Positions 57,159 through 64,000 of a stretch of 64,000 nt of DNA are shown piece by piece. The DNA is taken from NCBI RefSeq assembly GCF_023634655.1, contig NZ_JAMKMS010000002.1, positions 62,001 through 126,000 of the forward strand, read 5' to 3'. The notes under the pieces were generated by a model. The model had not been told where the DNA came from. It saw nothing but the letters and a program-made list of their open reading frames with translations, and made no database searches. Made by a program: the position numbers and the translations under genes. The stretch is from Vibrio methylphosphonaticus. Its GTDB lineage: Bacteria; Pseudomonadota; Gammaproteobacteria; Enterobacterales; Vibrionaceae. The stretch's first letter is position 1; the number at the start of each line of letters is the position of its first letter.

Positions 57159-57467
57159 ATGTCACTAAATGAAGTGCACATTTCAAGTTTAGTAGTTCAC
57201 TGTCGGGCGGAATGCCTCGCAGAAATCAAAGCGCAAATCGAAGCATTCGATAACGCTGAAATTTATGGTGAAAGTGAAGACGGCAAGATTATTGTCGTTT
57301 TAGAAACCGAGAATCAAGGTTACGTCACTGACACCATTGATGCTATCAACAACTTGCCGAATGTCCTTAATACCGCTTTAGTCTATCACCAAATAGAGAC
57401 TGGGTTGGACGAGGATTCAAACGATAACACTGGAAGTAACCATTCCCAACTTGAGGGTGAAGTATGA
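57159..57467 (+). CDS. napD: NapA signal-peptide chaperone NapD
   Basis: 102 residues. The core [26 protein letters not shown] and [34 protein letters not shown] match NapD. It binds the Tat signal of NapA and holds back export until the cofactor is in place. Its tail (residues about 80-102) is acidic and longer than in E. coli (87). Its stop overlaps the napA start by four bases. Confidence 0.94.
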   Translation: MSLNEVHISSLVVHCRAECLAEIKAQIEAFDNAEIYGESEDGKIIVVLETENQGYVTDTIDAINNLPNVLNTALVYHQIETGLDEDSNDNTGSNHSQLEGEV

Positions 57468-59953
57468 AAATGACAAGACGAGCGTTCGTGAAAGCGAACG
57501 CAGCTGCATCAGCAGCCGCAGTAGCTGGTATCACTCTACCCGCTTCTGCGACCAATCTGATCGCTAGTTCAGATCAAACTAAAATCACGTGGGATAAGGC
57601 GCCTTGTCGTTTTTGTGGTACTGGTTGTTCAGTTTTAGTCGGAACACAAAATGGTAAAGTAGTGGCGACGCAAGGTGATCCTGAAGCACCTGTGAACAAA
57701 GGCCTGAACTGTATCAAAGGCTACTTCCTCTCAAAAATTATGTATGGTAACGATCGTCTGCAACAACCTTTGCTTCGCATGACCGATGGTAAATACGACA
57801 AAGAAGGCGAATTCACCCCCATTTCTTGGGATCAAGCTTTCGACATCATGGCTGAGAAATGGAAAGCCTCACTGAAAGCTAAAGGTCCAACGAGTGTCGG
57901 TATGTTCGGCTCTGGTCAGTGGACAGTCATGGAAGGGTATGCCGCTGCAAAAATGATGAAAGCAGGCTTCCGTTCAAACAATATCGACCCAAATGCGCGT
58001 CACTGTATGGCATCGGCGGTAGTTGGCTTCATGCGTGCATTTGGTATCGATGAACCAATGGGCTGTTACGACGACTTCGAAAATGCGGATGCTTTCGTAC
58101 TTTGGGGCTCTAACATGGCAGAAATGCACCCAGTACTTTGGACTCGTATTACTGACCGTCGCTTAAGCCATCCTCACGTAAAAGTGAACGTTCTTTCTAC
58201 TTATTACCATCGTTCTTTTGAACTTGCCGATGAAGGTTACATCTTTGAGCCACAGTCTGACCTCGCCATCGCGAACTTCATTGCTAACTACATCATTCAA
58301 AACGATGCTGTGAACTGGGACTTCGTTAACAAGCACACCAACTTCAAACAAGCAGACACTGATATTGGATACGGCCTGCGAGACGATAACCCTCTTCAAA
58401 AAGAAGCAGCAAATCCAAACTCAGGTAAGATGAGCGCTATTAACTTTGAACAGTATAAAGCCTCGGTTGCACCTTACACTGTTGAAAAAGCGTCGGAAAT
58501 ATCAGGTGTATCAGAAGAGAAACTGATTCAGCTTGCTAAGCAATACGCCGATCCAAATGTCAAAGTGATGTCACTATGGACAATGGGCATGAACCAGCAC
58601 ACACGTGGTGTTTGGATGAATGGTCTCGTTTATAACATCCACCTATTAACGGGTAAAATTGCTACACCGGGTAACAGCCCATTCTCTCTAACAGGCCAAC
58701 CTTCAGCGTGTGGTACTGCTCGTGAAGTGGGTACGTTTGCTCACCGTCTACCAGCTGACATGGTGGTCGCAAATCCTAAGCACCGCGCCATTGCCGAAAA
58801 AGAATGGAAACTACCTGAAGGTACGATTCCACCAAAACCAGGCTTCCACGCGGTACAGCAAGACCGTATGCTTAACGACGGTGTCTTAAATTGTTATTGG
58901 GTACAATGTAATAACAACATGCAAGCGGGTCCTAACATCAACGAAGAGCGTTTACCTGGTTACCGTAATCCAGAAAACTTCATCATTGTCTCAGACCCAT
59001 ACCCTACTGCGACAGCACAAGCTGGTGACCTTATCCTTCCTACTGCAATGTGGATTGAAAAAGAAGGTGCATACGGTAATGCAGAGCGTCGTACACAAGC
59101 TTGGTATCAACAAGTTGGCACAGTCGGCGAAGCGAAATCTGACCTGTGGCAAGTTATGGAGTTCTCTAAGCGCTTCATGATGGAAGATGTGTGGCCGGAA
59201 GAATTACTTGCAAAAGCACCAGAGTACCGTGGTAAAACCATGTACGACATGCTATTCGCCAATGGTCAAGTCGATAAATTCCCTATCGAAGAAGCTCGTG
59301 AATTGAATGACGATGCGCATCACTTTGGCTACTACGTTCAAAAAGGGCTATTTGAAGAATACGCAGCATTTGGTCGTGGTCACGGCCATGATTTAGCCCC
59401 ATACGATACTTACCACCAAGTTCGCGGCTTACGTTGGCCTGTTGTTGATGGTAAAGAAACACTGTGGCGTTATAAAGAAGGTTCAGATCCATACGCTAAG
59501 AAAGGCTCTGGCTGGGACTTCTATGGTAAGCCAGACGGTAAAGCTTGGATTATATCTGCGCCATATGAAGCGCCACCTGAGGTACCAAACGAAGAGTTTG
59601 ACCTTTGGTTATGTACTGGCCGTGTTCTTGAGCACTGGCATACAGGCACAATGACACGCCGAGTACCAGAACTGTATAAAGCCGTTCCGGATGCGGTATG
59701 TTACATCCACCCAGAAGATGCTAAGTCGCGCGGTCTGCGTCGTGGTGACGAAGTAGTAATGTCTAACAAGCGTGGTGAAGTACGAGTTCGTGTGGAAACA
59801 CGTGGTCGTAACCGTCCGCCTCAAGGATTGGTATTTGTACCATTCTTCGATGCACGAATCTTGATTAATAAACTGATCTTAGATGCGACTGATCCTCTGT
59901 CTAAACAGACAGACTTCAAGAAGTGTCCAGTTAAGATTACCAAAGTTGCGTAA
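57464..59953 (+). CDS. napA: periplasmic nitrate reductase catalytic subunit
   Basis: 829 residues. A twin-arginine signal, [19 protein letters not shown], starts the protein. The 4Fe-4S site is [12 protein letters not shown] followed by CIKGYF; the molybdenum ligand Cys lies in [14 protein letters not shown]. Also typical are [23 protein letters not shown] and the C-terminal [17 protein letters not shown]. It reduces nitrate to nitrite in the periplasm with bis-MGD cofactor, fed by NapB and NapC. The start is coupled to napD by ATGA. Confidence 0.98.
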   Translation: MKMTRRAFVKANAAASAAAVAGITLPASATNLIASSDQTKITWDKAPCRFCGTGCSVLVGTQNGKVVATQGDPEAPVNKGLNCIKGYFLSKIMYGNDRLQQPLLRMTDGKYDKEGEFTPISWDQAFDIMAEKWKASLKAKGPTSVGMFGSGQWTVMEGYAAAKMMKAGFRSNNIDPNARHCMASAVVGFMRAFGIDEPMGCYDDFENADAFVLWGSNMAEMHPVLWTRITDRRLSHPHVKVNVLSTYYHRSFELADEGYIFEPQSDLAIANFIANYIIQNDAVNWDFVNKHTNFKQADTDIGYGLRDDNPLQKEAANPNSGKMSAINFEQYKASVAPYTVEKASEISGVSEEKLIQLAKQYADPNVKVMSLWTMGMNQHTRGVWMNGLVYNIHLLTGKIATPGNSPFSLTGQPSACGTAREVGTFAHRLPADMVVANPKHRAIAEKEWKLPEGTIPPKPGFHAVQQDRMLNDGVLNCYWVQCNNNMQAGPNINEERLPGYRNPENFIIVSDPYPTATAQAGDLILPTAMWIEKEGAYGNAERRTQAWYQQVGTVGEAKSDLWQVMEFSKRFMMEDVWPEELLAKAPEYRGKTMYDMLFANGQVDKFPIEEARELNDDAHHFGYYVQKGLFEEYAAFGRGHGHDLAPYDTYHQVRGLRWPVVDGKETLWRYKEGSDPYAKKGSGWDFYGKPDGKAWIISAPYEAPPEVPNEEFDLWLCTGRVLEHWHTGTMTRRVPELYKAVPDAVCYIHPEDAKSRGLRRGDEVVMSNKRGEVRVRVETRGRNRPPQGLVFVPFFDARILINKLILDATDPLSKQTDFKKCPVKITKVA

Positions 59954-59977
59954 TTAGAATCGAGAACATGTTGTGGA

Positions 59978-60001
59978 GCTGTCTAACTCGGGTTAGGCAG
60001 C
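59978..60001 (+). other. hairpin between napA and napB
   Basis: GCTGTCTAAC, loop TCGG, GTTAGGCAGC with one T-G wobble. There is no T-run. It lies in the 83-base gap and may stabilise the napA message or set napA/napB ratios. Confidence 0.6.
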
Positions 60002-60036
60002 CTTCGAAGAATTAGCCATTTGGCGGAGAATATAAA

Positions 60037-60498
60037 ATGAAAAAACTGTTAGTCGCTGTTCTTTCTGTTGGCGCATTGCTTACTGGTCTTGCACAAGCAG
60101 AATTGAATAATCCTGGTGGCATCGGTGGTGTTGAGTCATTGCGCGGTGCATCTGAGTTGGAAGATACTCGTCCTGCTGACGATTTCAAAAAATACCCACG
60201 CGATCAAGTCATCGAAAGTGATTATGTATACCAACCTCCATTGGTACCACATCAAATCCGTGGATACGAAGTGTCACTTAACGCTAACAAATGTCTAGCT
60301 TGTCATAGCTGGAAAAATGCGAAAGAAATGGGAGCAACAAAGATCAGTGTGACTCACTACATGAACCGTGAAGATGCTGTACTCGCTGATGTTTCTCCTC
60401 GTCGTTATTTCTGTTTGCAGTGCCACGTTCCTCAGGCTGATGCAAAACCACTAGTTAATAACGATTTTGAACGCGTTGATTCACTGCGTGATAAATAG
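60037..60498 (+). CDS. napB: periplasmic nitrate reductase cytochrome subunit
   Basis: 153 residues. A signal peptide (about 1-21) is followed by a small periplasmic domain with two c-type haem sites, NKCLACHS and FCLQCHVPQ. The central block YVYQPPLVPHQIRGYEVSLNANKCLACH is typical. It passes electrons from NapC to NapA. Confidence 0.96.
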   Translation: MKKLLVAVLSVGALLTGLAQAELNNPGGIGGVESLRGASELEDTRPADDFKKYPRDQVIESDYVYQPPLVPHQIRGYEVSLNANKCLACHSWKNAKEMGATKISVTHYMNREDAVLADVSPRRYFCLQCHVPQADAKPLVNNDFERVDSLRDK

Positions 60499-60523
60499 CC
60501 ATAGACGTTAAGAGAGGCTATAT

Positions 60524-61102
60524 ATGAAACTTTTAAAAGCATTTTGGATGCGTTTAAAGTCCCCAAGCAAAGCCGCAGCAGGCGTAATACTCTTCATGGG
60601 TTTCGCCGGTGGTTTGTTATTCTGGGGTGCTTTTAACACGGGAATGGAAGCAACCAATACAGAAGAGTTCTGTTCGGGTTGTCACGCACCGATCGTCGCA
60701 GAGATCCAAGAAACAATCCATTACTCTAACCGCTCGGGTGTTCGTGCTATCTGTTCTGATTGCCACGTTCCACATGAATGGACAGACAAGATTGTACGTA
60801 AGGTTCAGGCATCAAAAGAGCTCTTTGCTCACTTCATAACCCGAACCATTGATACACCAGAGAAATTCCAAGCACGCCGAGCACACCTCGCAGAACGGGA
60901 ATGGGCTCGCTTAAAAAATAATGACTCATTGGAGTGTCGTAACTGTCACGAATTTGAATTTATGGACTTCTCAGAGCAAGGCCCTCGAAGCGTGCGACAG
61001 CACTCGACAGCGCTAGCATCTGGTGAAAAAACGTGTGTAGATTGTCATAAAGGCATCGCGCACAAACTACCAGACATGCACGGCGTTGAAGGCTGGCAAT
61101 AA
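60524..61102 (+). CDS. napC: membrane tetrahaem quinol dehydrogenase NapC
   Basis: 192 residues. One membrane helix (about 16-38) anchors a periplasmic domain with four CxxCH haem sites: CSGCH, CSDCH, CRNCH and CVDCH. It takes electrons from quinol and passes them to NapB. No napG/napH is present, so this is the only quinol route. It is followed by a small membrane-protein gene. Confidence 0.96.
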   Translation: MKLLKAFWMRLKSPSKAAAGVILFMGFAGGLLFWGAFNTGMEATNTEEFCSGCHAPIVAEIQETIHYSNRSGVRAICSDCHVPHEWTDKIVRKVQASKELFAHFITRTIDTPEKFQARRAHLAEREWARLKNNDSLECRNCHEFEFMDFSEQGPRSVRQHSTALASGEKTCVDCHKGIAHKLPDMHGVEGWQ

Positions 61103-61112
61103 GGAGCATTAA

Positions 61113-61247
61113 ATGAGTACATTAGAGTCGGTTATATGGCATGTACTTGGCTATGCCGCCATGCCAGTTATCATACTTTCAGGCTTCGCTGTTGTGGCAG
61201 CCGTATCACTTTGGTTCTTATCATTAAGTAAAGATAAAGAGTCATAA
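61113..61247 (+). CDS. 44-residue membrane protein at the end of the nap operon
   Basis: 44 residues from ATG 61113, with AAGGAG seven bases before it and ten bases after the napC stop; the terminator follows 17 bases after its stop. One hydrophobic segment (about residues 14-38) is followed by a short basic tail (SLSKDKES). Its length, operon position and strong ribosome site support a real gene. It resembles in size the short protein family TIGR02808 that I recall from Vibrio and Shewanella, and is comparable in size to NapE, but I cannot match it firmly. It may help assemble or anchor NapC. Confidence 0.8.
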   Translation: MSTLESVIWHVLGYAAMPVIILSGFAVVAAVSLWFLSLSKDKES

Positions 61248-61264
61248 GCGATAGGTATGAATTA

Positions 61265-61294
61265 AAAAAGCAGACGCCATTGCGTCTGCTTTTT
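61265..61294 (+). terminator. Rho-independent terminator of the nap operon
   Basis: AAAAAGCAGACGC, loop CATT, GCGTCTGCTTTTT; perfect 13-base stem with T-run. Confidence 0.92.
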
Positions 61295-61446
61295 CGTTGG
61301 CGTTGACCTAAATAGCTTATATAAATCAACTCTCTCGAAGTGGCATCACGAGTCATCAATGCTCCCTACCCCTCCTTCAGTTTGTTTAGTGTGGATATTC
61401 GGACTTAAGCAGTACATCATCCATCGGATAGAACGAAGAGACCCTA

Positions 61447-62160
61447 TTAAAAAACAACACCGGTTGTGGTATTTAGGTAGACTTTATTCGATACTTCAAT
61501 CCCACCGCAGTATGTAAAGTACACATCATCAGGATGATTTAAAGACTTTATCCAACCACCAACTTGCTCAAAATCATACAAACGACACCGCTTACTTTCG
61601 AGTAACTCCGTAGACGCTTCGATGAACCGCTCCTGATGTTGATTAAAATCGTCGCTTTTAAACAAATACCCAGATAAGACTTCATTCCACTTTTTACCGG
61701 TTAAGCTCACCGCATCCGTTGATAAATCACTCATACGAACCCACTGAGAGACTTCTTCTTCACCTTCGTCCATTTGATAAATAGGCGCAATACGAATCCA
61801 CTCCGAGCTATGCTCCATCACTCGTAACTTTTCGCCATAATACGCGGTTCCATCAACTAAGGCATTCTCTGTGGGTTGAACGTAAACAGGAACAGACGCT
61901 TTGGAAACAAAATAATAACTCGGCAACGTAATAGCAGAGTCTTGCGTTGTTTCTTGAAGAAGCTCTTGTGTAAGATCTAGTGTAGGGTCTTGCGGCGTAG
62001 GAATGATCGCTTTTAAGTCCGTAACTGCTGCTTGCTTTGCCTCTCCGCTCTTTAAGGGTTCATCGTCATTGCCTCGAAAACCAAGCCAATAGATCGCACC
62101 CGTAGTAGCGATAAGCACAATGATAATTGCAACAATCCAAAAAAATCTTTTCACATCCAT
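61447..62160 (-). CDS. membrane-anchored SH3-like domain protein
   Basis: 237 residues. An N-terminal helix (about 7-26) anchors the protein. Residues about 85-135 resemble a bacterial SH3 domain (SVPVYVQPTENALVDGTAYYGEKLRVMEHSSEWIRIAP). The rest has two cysteines (CRLYDF and YCGGIEV) and is unassigned. SH3b domains often bind cell wall, but no enzyme domain is present. It is transcribed toward the nap terminator. Confidence 0.7.
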   Translation of the reverse strand: MDVKRFFWIVAIIIVLIATTGAIYWLGFRGNDDEPLKSGEAKQAAVTDLKAIIPTPQDPTLDLTQELLQETTQDSAITLPSYYFVSKASVPVYVQPTENALVDGTAYYGEKLRVMEHSSEWIRIAPIYQMDEGEEEVSQWVRMSDLSTDAVSLTGKKWNEVLSGYLFKSDDFNQHQERFIEASTELLESKRCRLYDFEQVGGWIKSLNHPDDVYFTYCGGIEVSNKVYLNTTTGVVF

Positions 62161-62546
62161 CTCATCAAAAATTTAACTCTCTATTATATTACCGCTCAAA
62201 TCAGGGCAAAGTTAATACGTAGTTTAGAACGAATATCACAGTCTCAACACAATAATCCATGCGGCAGGACAATATTATCTTGAAAAACAATCATTACAAA
62301 TGATACAAACACAGGTCCCTTGTCATAGCGGTTAGATGTTTAGGCTTTGTAGCTATCATGTATCATCCTATTTGATTCGTAACCCATTAAATTACTTAGT
62401 AATTACGAGCTATGTTATCGCCACTTATGCATTAACCAACGACTCTATTTTACTCATTAAGGCTTTACCATAACGCGTGAGTTATTTTCTCGCTACTGCG
62501 ATAAAATCAACTAGTCTAAATAAAGATTAGCTACAAAGGAACGTCT
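62161..62546. other. non-coding divergent gap
   Basis: 386 bases, AT-rich, between the SH3-like gene and the small gene at 62547. No binding site, repeat or RNA gene was recognised; both promoters must lie here. Confidence 0.5.
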
Positions 62547-62729
62547 GTGTCGAATACTTATAGCTGCACATCATTATTAGAACTGTACTCGACTACTAAG
62601 CACATTAGTTTCTATGAAGTGTCTAATCGTCAACCGGTTAAAGGTACAACTGGCTATAATGTAAACAATGACGAAATTGAAAAGATCAAACAGCAACCAT
62701 TCGCCGCTTTATTAGGCAAAGTGAATTAA
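62547..62729 (+). CDS. 60-residue protein coupled to a GGDEF gene
   Basis: 60 residues from GTG 62547, with AAAGGAA eight bases before. It is soluble-looking, with no membrane helix or signal. Its stop overlaps the ATG of the next gene (TAATG), so it is probably translated as a pair with the GGDEF protein. Two-thirds of the way along it has KGTTGYNVNNDEIEKIKQQPF. No family is recognised. It could be a regulator of the cyclase, or only a leader for coupling. Confidence 0.6.
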   Translation: MSNTYSCTSLLELYSTTKHISFYEVSNRQPVKGTTGYNVNNDEIEKIKQQPFAALLGKVN

Positions 62730-64000
62730 TGAGATTTAAACTTAAGCTTCAGGGCCAATACACGTTTGTCACTTTTATGCTAGCAGTCACTCTGATACTG
62801 ATTAGCATGTCTATTCACGTTTGGTTATCTACAAAACAGTCAGAACAACTGCGCACTGAGCTATCTGCTCGTTACGAATTCGCCACTAAAAATCATTTGG
62901 CACAAAACGCCCAGCGAATTTCGGACTATTTAGCCAATTTATTGGTAGAACCATTGCAACAATCCAATATGGCTCTAGTGAGCCAAGTGCTTTCACCTTT
63001 ACAAGCTTTACCGGAAATTCAGACCGTCTTAGTTCTAGACAAAACCGCGAACCCTATAGCGTCTGATAAAAACGTACCGATATCCCGCAGTGAATCCGCA
63101 GTCGCCCATGCGTACAATTTGGAACAAGATACATTCAAACAACATGTGGAAACGGTGTTTTCTCAACGCACAGCAGTAACAGAGTTTCAAAAAAACACCT
63201 TTACGCGTATTCAGCCTATCATCGTCGATGAAACGGTCATCGCAGCGCTTTATATCAGCATGACCACAGACAGCATTCATCATCATGTTGAAGCGTCGGA
63301 TACGGTCGTATCAACGATCAACGACAAGATAAATCAGCAGCTATCGGTTATCTTAATCGCTGTGTCTGCGGTTATGCTGATGTTTTCGGCCATTGCCGCC
63401 TCTATCATCTCAAAGCGTTGGAGCGCCCCTATTTCCAGCCTAACTCAACACACTAACGCCATTGGAAGAGGTGACTTCGGCTCGACAGAAGATATTGCCA
63501 CGATCGAACGTAATGATGAAATTGGCGAACTAAGCACAGCAATTCGCGTGATGGCAGCAAAATTAGAACAACGAACACAAAAAATCACTCACCTTGCTTA
63601 TCATGATGCTTTGACTGACTTACCAAACCGAACACAATTCATTCAACACCTACAAAATACGATTAAATCTTACCCTGCGACCTCTTTTTCGGTACTCTTT
63701 TTGGATCTCGATGAATTCAAAGTCGTGAACGATAATTATGGCCATGATAGTGGTGACTTTCTGCTCATCCGACTCGCTGAAAAGCTTACTCTTTGCGCGA
63801 AAGAACTAACCAATAACCATCCCCTGACGATGATTTCACGTATTGGTGGTGACGAATTTTTAATGCTCATTCCACACCTAAAATCAATACAGGATGTGGA
63901 TTCGGTGGTGCGCAAAATTTTCGTTGCGGTGCGGTCTCCTATTCTCATGGAAAACGAAGAGTTAGTCGTTGGCGGCAGTATTGGTGTTGCACGCTACCCA
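62729..64000 (+). CDS. membrane HAMP-GGDEF protein, C-terminus outside the window
   Basis: 424 residues visible, no stop before the end. Helix 1 (about 12-32), a periplasmic sensor region (about 33-206), helix 2 (about 207-229), HAMP (about 230-285), then GGDEF beginning DALTDLPNRTQF with intact RIGGDEF. The protein is therefore likely to make c-di-GMP; an EAL domain may follow, as in many proteins of this layout, but it is not in the window. It overlaps the stop of the 60-residue gene by one base. Confidence 0.88.
   Translation, partial: MRFKLKLQGQYTFVTFMLAVTLILISMSIHVWLSTKQSEQLRTELSARYEFATKNHLAQNAQRISDYLANLLVEPLQQSNMALVSQVLSPLQALPEIQTVLVLDKTANPIASDKNVPISRSESAVAHAYNLEQDTFKQHVETVFSQRTAVTEFQKNTFTRIQPIIVDETVIAALYISMTTDSIHHHVEASDTVVSTINDKINQQLSVILIAVSAVMLMFSAIAASIISKRWSAPISSLTQHTNAIGRGDFGSTEDIATIERNDEIGELSTAIRVMAAKLEQRTQKITHLAYHDALTDLPNRTQFIQHLQNTIKSYPATSFSVLFLDLDEFKVVNDNYGHDSGDFLLIRLAEKLTLCAKELTNNHPLTMISRIGGDEFLMLIPHLKSIQDVDSVVRKIFVAVRSPILMENEELVVGGSIGVARYP

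Overview
The window looks like a stretch of chromosome II from a marine Vibrio (Vibrionaceae). The evidence is the CAI-1 quorum-sensing pair cqsA/cqsS, the rbsDACBKR ribose operon, clcA, a tal-tkt pair beside a SorC-type regulator, and a napFDABC cluster facing narQP. From memory, most of these sit on the second chromosome of Vibrio cholerae. Moderate GC, AT-rich intergenic DNA and many c-di-GMP proteins fit the same group. No rRNA, tRNA, insertion sequence, prophage or CRISPR array was seen.

Layout. 1-5138 (minus): an F-type ATP synthase operon (atpIBEFHAG and the start of atpD) whose c subunit resembles the E. coli type rather than the usual Vibrio type, so it is probably a second ATPase. 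5139-7910 (plus): a histidine kinase and a response regulator with an ArsR-like output domain, preceded by a near-consensus CRP site. 7930-12084: a BCCT osmolyte transporter, a glycine-zipper lipoprotein and a YqhD-like aldehyde reductase. 12161-18474 (minus): the complete ribose operon, with two mirror-image RbsR operators flanking a CRP site. 18546-25667: a PAS-GGDEF-EAL protein with a decayed EAL domain, a sugar acetyltransferase, a DJ-1/PfpI-like protein lacking its cysteine, gltS with a divergent LysR gene, and a COG0523 metal-chaperone GTPase. 26205-28684: clcA and a TehA-like transporter. 28899-32389: cqsA and cqsS, convergent. 32571-36631: folE, moeA, moeB, a small membrane protein and a mercaptopyruvate-type sulfurtransferase. 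36784-42206: a LysR gene, a SorC-family regulator and talB-tkt.

42534-50694 is rich in c-di-GMP signalling. It holds a Cys-free SUOX-fold periplasmic protein paired with a membrane protein carrying a decayed GGDEF domain, an NspS/MbaA-like polyamine-sensing pair, and a solute-binding-domain diguanylate cyclase. Between and after these lie a lipoprotein, a RhtB exporter and an aspartate/glutamate racemase. 51993-53864 is an amino-acid-type chemoreceptor with a sigma-28 (FliA) promoter. 54057-61247 is the nitrate module: NarQP, an FNR/NarP-controlled napFDABC, and a 44-residue membrane protein at its end. 61447-64000 holds an SH3-like membrane protein and a 60-residue protein coupled to a GGDEF protein that runs off the end.

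How they fit together. The moeA/moeB genes supply steps of molybdenum cofactor synthesis that NapA needs. The ribose operon feeds ribose-5-phosphate into the pathway served by transaldolase and transketolase. CRP sites link ribose use and the first two-component system to carbon status. Quorum sensing, polyamine-type c-di-GMP sensing and chemotaxis genes lie within about 25 kb of each other.

The most notable unexplained patterns are short tandem repeats sharing an AGTTAA-like core at or near the 3' ends of four unrelated genes, a direct-repeat operator set for the SorC regulator, and several signalling domains with lost catalytic residues.
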